NCBI RefSeq assembly: GCF_016863295.1
Contig: NZ_BOOP01000034.1
Span: forward strand, 94,984 to 158,983
Length of the DNA stretch: 64,000 nucleotides
Direction: 5' to 3'
DNA from: Planotetraspora phitsanulokensis
GTDB lineage: Bacteria > Actinomycetota > Actinomycetes > Streptosporangiales > Streptosporangiaceae
How positions within the stretch are numbered: position 1 is the first letter of the stretch; the number at the start of each line of letters is the position of its first letter. The notes under the pieces were generated by a model, which did no database searches, was not told the DNA's origin, and was given only the letters and a program-made list of their open reading frames with translations. This document shows positions 1-8,299 of the stretch, in pieces. The translations under genes were made by a program, and so were the position numbers.

Positions 1-2
1 GG

Positions 3-2504
3 GACGACGCGACCGGCAACCTGCGGGGGCACTACTCCGGACACTTCCTGAGCGCGCTGGCGCTGGCCTACGCGGGCACCGGCGACGGCGCTTTCAAGGA
101 CAAGGCCGACTACATGGTCACCGCGTTGGGGGAGTGCCAGGACGCTCTCGCCGCCACTGTGGGGCAGCCGGCCCCGCCTCCCACGCCCGTCGCCCGGGTG
201 GCCGGGAAGTCCGGCACGGCGGTGAAGCTGAGCGGGCCCCAGTATGTGGCGCTGCCGTCCGGCATCGTGAGCGGGCTGCGCGACTTCACGATCGCCGTCT
301 GGGTGAACCCGACGGTGATCAGCACCTGGTCGAGGATCTTCGACTTCGGCACCGGCACGACACGCAACATGTTCCTGGCCGTGAGCGCCGGTTCCGCGCC
401 GAGATTCGCGATCACCACCAGCGGCGGCGGCGGCGAGCAGCGGATCAACGGCACGGGCCAGCTGCCCGCCAATCAGTGGACGCACGTCGCGGTCACCCTG
501 TCGGGAGGCACCGGAACGCTCTACGTGAACGGCGCGCCGGTCGGCACCAACACCGCCATGACGTTCACGCCGTCCAGCCTCGGCTCGACCGGTAACAACT
601 GGATCGGCAAGTCGCAGTACGGTGACGCGTACCTCAGCGCCGCCGTCGACGAGTTCCGGATCTACGACCACGCGCTGAGCGCGGTGGAGGTCCAGGCCAT
701 GAACTCCGGCGGGGACGGGGGCGGCGGCACCGTGGCCTGGTACCGCTTCGACGAGGACGGCGGCGACAAGGCCGTCGACTCTTCGGGCAATGGACGGGAC
801 GCCCGCCTGGTCTCCGAGGCGAGCGGCCATCCCGGCCCGAGCCATCCCGGATTCCTGGCCGCGTATCCGGAGACGCAGTTCATCCAACTAGAGCAGTTCG
901 CGACGTACCCCACGATCTGGGCGCCCTATTACACCTGCCATATGATCATGAGGGGCCTGCTCGACGCCTACCAGCACGCAGGCAACGAGCAGGCGCTGGA
1001 GATCGTCATGAAGATGGGCGACTGGGTCTACAGCAGGCTCGGCCACCTTCCGCGGGCGCAGCTCGACCGTATGTGGAGCATCTACATCGCCGGCGAGTAC
1101 AACGCCATGAACGCGGTGATGGCCGACCTCCATGCGTTGAGCGGCAAGGAGGAGTACCTCGTCGCCGCCAGGTGCTTCGACAACAGCGCGCTCTTCACCG
1201 CGACGGTGAACGACCAGGACACGCTGGACAGGAGGCATGCCAACCAGCACATCCCGCAGTTCATCGGGTACCTCTCGGTCTTCGAGCAGTCGGGGGAGCG
1301 TGATTACTTCACGGCCGCCGTCAACTTCTGGGACATGGTCGTCCCTCACCGCACCTTCACCGACGGTGGTCTGGCCGGCCCGCTCGACAACGGCGAGCTG
1401 TTCGGAGCGCGCGACGTCATCGCCGGGACAATCGGGACCAACAATGCCGAGACGTGCGCCAGCTACAACATGCTCAAGCTGAGCAGGGGCCTGTTCTTCC
1501 ACACGGCGGACGCGAAGTACATGCAGTACTACGAGCGCGCCCTGTACGGTCAGATTCTCGCGTCGCGGAGAAACACCGACAGCACGACCGACCCGCTGCT
1601 GACCTACTTCATCCCGATGCGGCCGGGCGTCACGCGCAGTTATGGCAACCTCGGCACCTGCTGCGGCGGGACCGGGCTGGAGAGCCACGCCAAGTTCCAG
1701 GATTCGATCTACTTCCGGTCGGCCGACGACTCGACTCTCTATGTGAACCTCTACATGGCCTCGGTTCTGAACTGGCCAGAGAAGGGGTTCACGATCCGGC
1801 AGTCGACGAACTACCCGACCGATCCCGCTGGAACGACGACGCTCACGGTGGACGGCTCGGGTCCCCTCGATGTCAAGCTCCGCGTGCCGTACTGGGTCGA
1901 GAAGGGCTACGCGGTGCGGGTCAACGGGGTCGATCAGAAGATCGACGCCGTTCCCGGAACCTACGTCACCGTGAGCCGGGCCTGGGCCAAGGGCGACAAG
2001 ATCCAGATATCGATGCCGTTCACCCTACGCGTCGAGAAGGCCTTGGACATCCCGACCACCCAAAGCATCGCCTATGGCCCCGTTCCTCTGGTCGCTCAGA
2101 GTGACGAGAACACCTACCGAGAATTCTCCTTCTACAAGAACTTCACCTTGGACGGAGACCTCATCCACGCGATCACGCCCACCACCCCGATGAACTTCAC
2201 GACGCATGGTCTGTCGCTGGTCCCCTTCTACATCAACGACACCAAGCGCTACCACGCCTACTTCCATCGCGTCGAGCCGGAGATCTTCTTCGGTCAAGTG
2301 GACTCCGGCGTGCCCAACTACGACCGAGGCGACAATGTGACGTTCCTCGACGCCGTCTGGGCCAAGGCGCCCTTCGCCAACCGCGGACGGTTCCAGAGCA
2401 CAGTGGCCAAGACCGCCGAGGAGTGGGTCGGCGCCGGACTGCTCACCTCCGAAGAGAAGGACAAAGTCGTTTCCGCTGCCGCCCGGGCGAGGCTGGACAG
2501 TTAG
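3..2504 (+). CDS. GH127-type beta-L-arabinofuranosidase (DUF1680) with internal LamG-like insert, 5' end cut off
   Basis: The frame is open from base 3, so the gene begins upstream of the window. The first ATG at 114 is internal, because upstream codons read LRGHYSGHFLSALALAYAG, a typical DUF1680 segment. The (alpha/alpha)6 barrel is interrupted at about 165-830 by a LamG/concanavalin-like domain and resumes at GFLAAYPETQF. Catalytic-type residues are present: Glu and Cys in AETCASYNMLK (about 1447) and the double Cys in GTCCGGTG (about 1651). Characterised members bind Zn2+ through such Cys/Glu residues and remove beta-L-arabinofuranose. Expected to be secreted, but the signal peptide is outside the window. 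The C-terminal half is a beta-sandwich region. The GH127 family call is firm; the substrate is inferred. Confidence 0.88.
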   Translation, partial: DDATGNLRGHYSGHFLSALALAYAGTGDGAFKDKADYMVTALGECQDALAATVGQPAPPPTPVARVAGKSGTAVKLSGPQYVALPSGIVSGLRDFTIAVWVNPTVISTWSRIFDFGTGTTRNMFLAVSAGSAPRFAITTSGGGGEQRINGTGQLPANQWTHVAVTLSGGTGTLYVNGAPVGTNTAMTFTPSSLGSTGNNWIGKSQYGDAYLSAAVDEFRIYDHALSAVEVQAMNSGGDGGGGTVAWYRFDEDGGDKAVDSSGNGRDARLVSEASGHPGPSHPGFLAAYPETQFIQLEQFATYPTIWAPYYTCHMIMRGLLDAYQHAGNEQALEIVMKMGDWVYSRLGHLPRAQLDRMWSIYIAGEYNAMNAVMADLHALSGKEEYLVAARCFDNSALFTATVNDQDTLDRRHANQHIPQFIGYLSVFEQSGERDYFTAAVNFWDMVVPHRTFTDGGLAGPLDNGELFGARDVIAGTIGTNNAETCASYNMLKLSRGLFFHTADAKYMQYYERALYGQILASRRNTDSTTDPLLTYFIPMRPGVTRSYGNLGTCCGGTGLESHAKFQDSIYFRSADDSTLYVNLYMASVLNWPEKGFTIRQSTNYPTDPAGTTTLTVDGSGPLDVKLRVPYWVEKGYAVRVNGVDQKIDAVPGTYVTVSRAWAKGDKIQISMPFTLRVEKALDIPTTQSIAYGPVPLVAQSDENTYREFSFYKNFTLDGDLIHAITPTTPMNFTTHGLSLVPFYINDTKRYHAYFHRVEPEIFFGQVDSGVPNYDRGDNVTFLDAVWAKAPFANRGRFQSTVAKTAEEWVGAGLLTSEEKDKVVSAAARARLDS

Positions 2505-2624
2505 ATCGGACGGGCGCTGTCGCGCAGCCTCATGGTGACGTTCATCGGTTGGCGGATGAGGTTGCGTGCGCAGCATGTCATCATGCCCGCCCACCTCACC
2601 GAACAACGAGCGTGCAACGTCCGA

Positions 2625-2668
2625 CGCCGGGGACGTGAGCGGCCGGCGGGCCGCTCACGTCCCCGGCG
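2625..2668. terminator. Strong bidirectional terminator hairpin
   Basis: A perfect 18-bp inverted repeat (2625-2642 and 2651-2668) with an 8-base loop lies between the converging GH127 and GH18 genes. It has no clear U-tract, as is common in actinomycetes. Its position between two gene ends makes a shared terminator the simplest reading. Confidence 0.8.
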
Positions 2669-2725
2669 GAGGGGTTGTCGAACCTAGATCATCAGGGTCA
2701 GTACCGCAGTGTCACGATCTGGTCC

Positions 2726-4363
2726 TCACCGTTGAGGTGCACAACGCAGATGTCGGTCGGCCCATTGCGCGGATTTCTCATTCGGGGCGGGCAGCAGGTG
2801 ACCCTTGGCGTGATCGTTTGCTGGACCGGAGCAGGCGATCGCATTGACCATCCGGCTGTTGATGGGGTCGGGGTCAACAGTGGCGACCGTCAGTGTGTAG
2901 TCGCCGGGTTCGGCATAGGTGTGGGTACCGGTGATCGAGAAGGTCCCGTGACCCAGCGCCCGAACCACCGCGGCGCTGTGCGTGTTGTCTCCCCAGTTGA
3001 TCTCGGCGGTCAACGAGGCCGCCGAACTTCTGGTCACTCGCGCGACCTCGCCGGTGAAGGTCGTACCCTTCACGGGCCTGATCAAGGCGCCCCGCACGGT
3101 CGGTGCCGGTGCCGCGACGACCTTCTCCGGCTCGAACGGCAGCGCGATGGCGCGCAGCTGACTGTTCTGCGCGTCGCCGGTCAGCTCCCACGTGAACATG
3201 CCGTTGAGACGGTGATCCTTCGCGTACTTCGCTCGGATGCCGAGCGACTGTGCGTCTTCGAAGCTGCACAGGCGCAGTGCGGCGGGGTCCCAGAGGTAGG
3301 GCGAGTAGACGTACGGGTCCCAGTTGATCAGGACCGTGGAGTTCGGCTTGAGTGCGTTGGCCATCGTCGACTGGCCACAGCCGGTCGCCGTCCAGGGCCG
3401 GTAGAGGCCGTTGTTCTGGCCGTCGGTCACCAGGAACCCGCGCTTAAGGGTGAACTCGGCACCGAGGGTGATTTTGTTCGCCGGTACGCCCTGCGACTTG
3501 TACAGCTTGACCGCCGCATCGATGCTGTTGTACTGGTCGCCGCTGGTGTCCAGCGGGTGGTTGTAGAGCGGCTGGTTGAACATGGAGATCGGCGAGTACC
3601 CCGTGCCCATGTCGTAGGTCATCAGGTTGATGGTGTCGAGCGTCCGGCCGAGCGTCGCCAGGTCGAAGCTCTTCAGTACGTCGTACGGCGCGCCGTGCAC
3701 ATTGTCGCCGGAATCCTGCCACCGGCCGGCCGGCAGAGCCGCGGTGACCAGGAAGTCACGGTGGCTCCTGCCGTGGGCGTCGGCGTAGGCGTTCAGTTGG
3801 GCGCGGAACTCGTTGACCAGGAGGTTGACATTCTCGCGGTCATCCGGGCTGTAGCCGATGTAGTTCAGGCCCCCACTGACCGGGAACTCCCAGTCGATGT
3901 CGAATCCGTCAACCGCGCCGTTGTCCACGAAGGCCGAGATACACGAAGCGACGAAAGCCTTCCGCTTGGCGTCGGTCGAGGCCGCGTCGGAGAAGCCCCC
4001 GGCTCCCCAACCGCCGATGGAGCGGATGACCTTGAGGTTCGGCGTTTTCTGGCGCTGCGCAAGGACGGCGTTGATTCCGGCCTGACTCGCGGTGGTGCAT
4101 TTTCCGTTGCTGATCGTGGAAAACGCCCAGTAGAAATGGGTGACCAGGTCCATCTGGATGGTGCTGAAGTTGGGCGTCCCCTGCAACAGGTAGCCGCCCA
4201 CCATGGGACTCGACGGTGCCGGTACCGTTTCACCGACCTCCGCAGGACCTGAGGCGAGGGCCGACGGCGCCCCTGCGAAAACCGTGCCGGCGGTCAGCAC
4301 AGCGACGAGTGCGGCCGTTGCGAACCTGGGGATCCTCAGTTTTCGGAGAATCGATTCCTTCAT
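2726..4363 (-). CDS. Secreted GH18 chitinase with C-terminal PKD domain
   Basis: 545 residues. A classical signal peptide (residues 1-37, cleavage after SALA) is followed by a GH18 TIM barrel at about 52-400. The active-site motif DGFDIDWEFP has its catalytic Glu near residue 159, and the substrate-binding INLMTYDM follows. A PKD-like domain (INWGDNTHSA, THTYAEPGDYTLTV) occupies about 415-505. The enzyme should cleave chitin or chito-oligosaccharides outside the cell. The gene converges on the GH127 gene; three DasR-like boxes lie 450-610 bases upstream of its start. Family GH18 also contains endo-beta-N-acetylglucosaminidases, so chitinase is the most likely but not the only activity. Confidence 0.92.
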   Translation of the reverse strand: MKESILRKLRIPRFATAALVAVLTAGTVFAGAPSALASGPAEVGETVPAPSSPMVGGYLLQGTPNFSTIQMDLVTHFYWAFSTISNGKCTTASQAGINAVLAQRQKTPNLKVIRSIGGWGAGGFSDAASTDAKRKAFVASCISAFVDNGAVDGFDIDWEFPVSGGLNYIGYSPDDRENVNLLVNEFRAQLNAYADAHGRSHRDFLVTAALPAGRWQDSGDNVHGAPYDVLKSFDLATLGRTLDTINLMTYDMGTGYSPISMFNQPLYNHPLDTSGDQYNSIDAAVKLYKSQGVPANKITLGAEFTLKRGFLVTDGQNNGLYRPWTATGCGQSTMANALKPNSTVLINWDPYVYSPYLWDPAALRLCSFEDAQSLGIRAKYAKDHRLNGMFTWELTGDAQNSQLRAIALPFEPEKVVAAPAPTVRGALIRPVKGTTFTGEVARVTRSSAASLTAEINWGDNTHSAAVVRALGHGTFSITGTHTYAEPGDYTLTVATVDPDPINSRMVNAIACSGPANDHAKGHLLPAPNEKSAQWADRHLRCAPQR

Positions 4364-4814
4364 AGCGTTCCCTTCTGGGATCGAGTGATCGATACCACCG
4401 GCAGTCCCCGGCCAAGGGACTGGACGGGCGCGACTTGCCGCTGGGGCTGTGAGGGACTTGCGTCAGCCTTGACGGGGCATGGAGCGTGGACCATGCCGCG
4501 TTTGGAGAGTCGCGGACGTAGGAATTCGCCGTGCCCAGGCAAGGTGTGCAGGTACGGCAGACGGCCCGGCAGTTGTTCGGTCGCGGCTCGCGGCAAGGAA
4601 CGAGATCTTCACGTCACTCCTTAAATCGGGTACCGCATACCTCCAGCACGGGCCGCGTTCGGGCATTGATTGGACATGTCCGGCGACTCGTTGGGCGCTG
4701 CAAGCGTCCGTGCAGCTTCCTGATGTGGTGGTGGGGGAGTTCACGCGGCCAGGAGACCGACCGTCCCGGCGATCTTCTTGCTCATCTCGATTACCGCCTT
4801 GCTATTGGGGGGTG

Positions 4815-4830
4815 GCTGGTCTATACCGGT
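4815..4830. promoter_or_regulatory. DasR-like operator (dre), copy 1
   Basis: GCTGGTCTATACCGGT matches the GlcNAc-responsive DasR box consensus (AC/G-TGGTCTAGACCA-C/GT) at most positions. DasR is a GntR-family repressor of chitinase and GlcNAc genes in streptomycetes. The likely target is the minus-strand GH18 gene about 450 bases away. This is a motif match only. Confidence 0.6.
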
Positions 4831-4902
4831 TGGCGGCCTTGGGTGGCGGATAGATCCCTTATGTAGGGATCTCAGGCTGTTAGGGTAAACAGAAGTTAAA
4901 GT

Positions 4903-4918
4903 TTTGGTCTATACCGCC
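4903..4918. promoter_or_regulatory. DasR-like operator (dre), copy 2
   Basis: TTTGGTCTATACCGCC shares the same 10-base core, GGTCTATACC, as the copies at 4815 and 4956. It adjoins the most AT-rich stretch of the spacer, a plausible promoter position for transcription toward the chitinase gene. Confidence 0.55.
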
Positions 4919-4955
4919 ATGTATCGGATTCGCAACAACGGTGACTGTTGCCACA

Positions 4956-4971
4956 GCCGGTCTATACCGGG
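4956..4971. promoter_or_regulatory. DasR-like operator (dre), copy 3
   Basis: GCCGGTCTATACCGGG is the most symmetric of the three boxes (CCGG arms on both sides). The cores are 88 and 53 bases apart. Three near-identical cores within 160 bases are unlikely to be chance in DNA this GC-rich. Confidence 0.58.
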
Positions 4972-5189
4972 GGCGACGTCGACGGCATCTCAGGAGTGAG
5001 TCGGAACTCGATGGGCGGGGGCCGTCGACCGGGAGATCAGACGCGGCAAACCCGCTGGACACCATCGGTTCAGGTCGGTCCGGACAAGGAGAACGGCCGC
5101 CTTGCCGACCTCCGCCGGTTTCCCTGAGTGGCCGCCTGCTGTGATGGCCGCGCGAGATCGCGCCACGAAGCGATCACTCGGTCGCTCGT

Positions 5190-5429
5190 TCACTTGCTGT
5201 AGTGGGCCCGCCTGAGGACACGCCTTGGAAGCGGACAGAGCGGTGCGGTCCGGTGCGGTCGGTGTTCGTTGTAGAAGATCTCGAACTCGCGCAGGGCATG
5301 CAATGGATGGGGCTGATTCCAGATCAGGGTGCGGTCCAACACCTCGCGTCGGCAGGCCTGAATCGAGCGCGCCATGATCGCTTCGGCGCGCCGGCTCATA
5401 TGATCCACAGCGTGGCCGGCCCCCGTCAC
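5190..5429 (-). pseudogene. Transposase (integrase catalytic domain) remnant
   Basis: The minus frame reads the C-terminal end of an rve-type DDE transposase: REVLDRTLIWNQPHPLHALR followed by EFEIFYNEHRPHR, where the last Glu region closes the catalytic triad. Only about 80 residues remain; the N-terminal two thirds with the first two Asp residues are absent. No inverted-repeat ends are evident. It is a decayed insertion sequence, probably of the IS3/IS481 type. Confidence 0.72.
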
Positions 5430-5447
5430 TGGCGCTGAGGAACCGTT

Positions 5448-5783
5448 GTGAAGAGCAGTCGAATCAAGACGGCCTTCCAGATCGAGGCCGTCGTAACGCT
5501 TGCGGTGTTGTGTGTCTGGATACTGCTAAGCCTTGCCTATGACGATCAGATCGGGGCCTTTTTCCTGGACGGCCCCGCGCTGCCCCTTGCTGCCGGCACG
5601 CTGATCGTCGGATCCATCGTCGTCACCTGGTCGCTTCGGAAGCGTGACTCCTTGGAACTGCGCATCCTCAGTTACACAGCCACGTCCGCTCGATTCGTGA
5701 TCGTCGTAGCGATATGCCTGCTGGTGACATGGGAACTGTCCGAGCTGTCCGGCCTAGTCTCGACAGCCCCAGTTCCGTCCTAG
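5448..5783 (+). CDS. Small integral membrane protein of unknown function
   Basis: 111 residues from a GTG start with a GAGG ribosome-binding site seven bases upstream. Three hydrophobic segments are visible: about 13-30 (VVTLAVLCVWILLSLAY), 44-60 and 83-100. There is no recognisable domain. Third-position GC is lower than in neighbouring genes. A strong terminator follows at 5835, supporting an expressed monocistronic gene. The function is unknown; it lies next to a transposase stub, so recent acquisition is possible. Confidence 0.55.
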   Translation: MKSSRIKTAFQIEAVVTLAVLCVWILLSLAYDDQIGAFFLDGPALPLAAGTLIVGSIVVTWSLRKRDSLELRILSYTATSARFVIVVAICLLVTWELSELSGLVSTAPVPS

Positions 5784-5834
5784 TGCCGCCCGAGCTTCAC
5801 TGGATTTTTCGGCCGCGTGGGCCGTTGTGTTGGT

Positions 5835-5871
5835 CGCCTGCCAGGGCGGTTTTCTCCCGCCCTGGCAGGCG
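5835..5871. terminator. Terminator hairpin after the small membrane gene
   Basis: A perfect 15-bp stem (5835-5849 with 5857-5871) with a seven-base T-rich loop lies 52 bases after the stop of the plus-strand gene. Confidence 0.8.
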
Positions 5872-5899
5872 TTGTGCGAGTCAGAGGGCCAACACGGCG

Positions 5900-5930
5900 A
5901 CCGGCGGCTGCATGTTTCGGAGCCGCCGGT
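5900..5930. terminator. Terminator hairpin for the VWA-associated operon
   Basis: A perfect 10-bp inverted repeat, ACCGGCGGCT with AGCCGCCGGT, and an 11-base loop. It lies about 105 bases beyond the stop of the minus-strand gene ending at 6035. Confidence 0.6.
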
Positions 5931-6034
5931 ACCGGTTGCGGGAATGCGTGACTTCACCGGTCGAGCACCGGCGCCAACCCCTCTTCGACTCGCGGTCGAA
6001 CGGGCGGCCCTCGGGGCAGGCCGTCTTGTGTGCG

Positions 6035-6928
6035 TTACCCGCGCAGAACCCGGTCCCGCGGACCATGTTCTCCCTGTGCGTCACCGGATGGACGGTAGAA
6101 GCCGTCGGGCTCCGGGATGCGCCGACGCGGATGCCGGGTGAGGCGGTAGCCGGCGACGCCGGTGACCGCCGCGATGGCACCGCCGATGGCGGTCCAGGCC
6201 CAGCGGGTCGACAGGTCGGGGAGCCAGTCCCAGCTCCAACCGGTGTCCTTCTCCTCCTCGGCCGCGACCGGCGGCGCCGAGGTCATTACCGTGCCGGCGG
6301 CGACCGGCTGGGTCAGCGAGGCCTTGAGCTCGCCGCCCTCCGGCTGGATGTCGTCGCTGTCATGAGCGGTGATCTGCATCGCCACCTGCATCGGCAGGCC
6401 CAGATCCTGCTCAGGCAGTGTGGTGACGGCTAGGCGGACGTAGTAGGTACCGGGCAGCGGGTCGCCGGACCACGGCTCGGCCCAGGCGCGGACCTGCCGC
6501 AGGGTGCAGCCCAGGGTGACCGATGCGGCGCCGGCCGCGGCGGTCGGAGTCTGGGCGCCCGCCGTACAGGCCTGGCGGCGGCGGAGCCCGTCGAAGACGT
6601 CCACCGCCCAGCTGGATGCGCCGTGCCGGGAGGCAGCGGGCGGCAGGGTGACGGTGATCGCGATCTTGTCGGTCTGCCCGGCCTCGGCGGTGAACGACCA
6701 GTAGAGGTAGTCGCCGGTGGACCCGGCCAGCTGCACCGGCTGTCCGGGCTGGACGGCGGTCGCGGTGAGGAAGGAGGAGCCGGCCGTGGTCACCGGCGCC
6801 AGGCTTTCCGACGGGGACGGCGACGGCGTGGCGGTGTCGGCGGCGGCCGGACCGGCGGAGAGCAGCAGTGCGGCCGCGGCGGCGGACAGCGCCCCGGCGC
6901 AGCGGCGGACGGAAGTTGTCAGCATCAT
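6035..6928 (-). CDS. Secreted/membrane-anchored hypothetical protein paired with VWA protein
   Basis: 297 residues. The start ATG (6928-6926) overlaps the stop of the upstream VWA gene as TGATG, so translation is coupled. A second ATG follows directly (M-M-L-T-T). A signal peptide (about 1-31) precedes a Ser/Pro/Thr linker and a beta-rich extracytoplasmic domain, SFLTATAVQPGQPVQLAG onward, with a C-x(25-30)-C pair. One transmembrane helix (ggaiaAVTGVAGYRL, about 250-265) near the C-terminus is followed by a short basic tail. No named family recognised. It probably forms a membrane complex with the upstream VWA protein. Confidence 0.75.
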   Translation of the reverse strand: MMLTTSVRRCAGALSAAAAALLLSAGPAAADTATPSPSPSESLAPVTTAGSSFLTATAVQPGQPVQLAGSTGDYLYWSFTAEAGQTDKIAITVTLPPAASRHGASSWAVDVFDGLRRRQACTAGAQTPTAAAGAASVTLGCTLRQVRAWAEPWSGDPLPGTYYVRLAVTTLPEQDLGLPMQVAMQITAHDSDDIQPEGGELKASLTQPVAAGTVMTSAPPVAAEEEKDTGWSWDWLPDLSTRWAWTAIGGAIAAVTGVAGYRLTRHPRRRIPEPDGFYRPSGDAQGEHGPRDRVLRG

Positions 6929-8172
6929 CAGTTCGCCCTCCAGATCGCGACCCGCCAGCGCGCCAGCCAGCCGAAGAGCAGACCACCCACCAGACCGGCG
7001 AGGGCCAGCAGGCCGAGCAGCCCCCAGCCGCGGCCCAGGTCCGGGCCGTTCGGGGCGGGGGAGGAGTCGACGACGCCGACGGTCAGCTCCAGCGGCATAC
7101 CGGGTGTTGCGGCCGTGGTGGCGGTGGGCGAGGAGAAGGAGTTGCTGACCACCAGGCAGACGGTCTGGTCGGGAGCGTTCTGCTCGGCGGACCAGCGCAG
7201 GCCGGTGGAGAGCACATCGGTCCGGCCGCTGCCCGCGTCGGTGCCGCGAACCAACTCCCGGCCGTCCTGGGAGACGGCCCGCAGCAGCACGCCGTAGTCG
7301 CGGTTGAGCGCGCGGTCCAAGGAGACGCTGACGGAGGCCCGCAGCTCCTGCCCGTCGCGGACCGGGACCTGGTACCAGCGGTGTTCCTGGAACTGCTCCC
7401 GGTCGGTGTAGGCGCCTGGGCTGAGCATCGGGGCGCCCTTGCAGTTGTCGGTGCCGTCCACCTGAGCCGGGGTCTGGGTGTAGGTGGTCGCGGCGCGGTC
7501 CACCAGCTGGTTGATCCGGTTCGTCAGCTGGGTCTTGCTGGTGACGGCGGTGTAGGTGCCGCCGGTGGCGGAGGCGATGCAGGTCAGCTGCCTGCGCACC
7601 TTGTCGTTGAGGGTCAGGCCGAGGGTGTCCACCACCAGGTGGGTGCCCTGCGCGGCGAGTTCCCGGGCGACCTCGCACGGGTCGGGCGGGGCGCAGGTGT
7701 CCTCGCCGTCGGTGATCAGGACGATCCTGCGGGTGGTCTCGCCGGTTCCCAGGTCCTGGGCGGCGGCGCGCAGGGCCAGGCCCACCGGGGTGAAGCCGGT
7801 GGGGCGCAGGGTGGCGACGGCGGTCTTGGCCTCCAGCTTGTCGATCGGGCCGATCGGCACCAGCTGCTGGGTGTCCTTGCAGCCCACGGCCTTGACGTTG
7901 CCGGGGTAGGTGGCGCCGAGGACGCGGATGCCGACCTGGGCCTCGGCGGGCATCGCGTCCAGCACATCGTTGAAGGACTGCTGGAGCACCGAGATCCGGC
8001 TGTGGCCCTCGATGTCGCGCGCCCGCATCGAGCCGCTGATGTCGAGGACCAGCTCGACCTTGGGCGGTTCCTTCGGGGTGGTCTCGTCGGCGTGCGCGGG
8101 GGGCGCGCCGAACAGGGAGAGGGCGGCCAGCATCCCAAGCAGGGCTGCGGCCGGGCGTCGTCTGATGATCAC
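6928..8172 (-). CDS. Membrane-anchored von Willebrand factor A domain protein
   Basis: 414 residues. A signal peptide (about 1-28, ending PAHA) is followed by a VWA domain at about 38-210 with the metal-ion-dependent adhesion motif DISGS and the downstream LITDGED strand. A second beta-rich region follows (CKGAPMLSPGAY, about 245-370). The C-terminal helix GLLGLLALAGLVGGLLFGWL anchors it in the membrane, leaving the VWA domain outside the cell. It is first in a two-gene operon with a TGATG junction. VWA domains bind protein ligands or metals, and the partner is most likely the next gene product. No specific pathway can be assigned. Confidence 0.85.
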   Translation of the reverse strand: MIIRRRPAAALLGMLAALSLFGAPPAHADETTPKEPPKVELVLDISGSMRARDIEGHSRISVLQQSFNDVLDAMPAEAQVGIRVLGATYPGNVKAVGCKDTQQLVPIGPIDKLEAKTAVATLRPTGFTPVGLALRAAAQDLGTGETTRRIVLITDGEDTCAPPDPCEVARELAAQGTHLVVDTLGLTLNDKVRRQLTCIASATGGTYTAVTSKTQLTNRINQLVDRAATTYTQTPAQVDGTDNCKGAPMLSPGAYTDREQFQEHRWYQVPVRDGQELRASVSVSLDRALNRDYGVLLRAVSQDGRELVRGTDAGSGRTDVLSTGLRWSAEQNAPDQTVCLVVSNSFSSPTATTAATPGMPLELTVGVVDSSPAPNGPDLGRGWGLLGLLALAGLVGGLLFGWLARWRVAIWRAN

Positions 8173-8299
8173 TCGGAGATCCTAGTGATCATCAAGATTA
8201 CCCGGATCACCGTCCTGCCCGGCCTTGTAGCCGTTCCGTCCGCTCAGCGCGCCGGGGTGGGCCGGCGCCCGCCGGGCCCGCTCGCGGAACCCGTCGCCA

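Larger units (their letters stand above)
4364..5189. other. Non-coding spacer upstream of the chitinase gene
   Basis: About 825 bases without a convincing gene; short open frames on both strands lack ribosome-binding sites and recognisable content. The right half holds three copies of GGTCTATACC (see separate entries) and a locally AT-rich stretch at 4880-4905. The spacer separates the chitinase from a transposase stub at 5190-5429, so insertion or deletion may have lengthened it. Confidence 0.6.

Noticed and set aside
4463..4744. Short frames in the chitinase upstream spacer
   Set aside because: No ribosome-binding sites or recognisable sequence on either strand.
6035..7678. 547-codon minus frame read as one protein
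   Set aside because: Its first half is an off-frame reading of the VWA gene. The real product starts at 6928 with a signal peptide and a TGATG junction.
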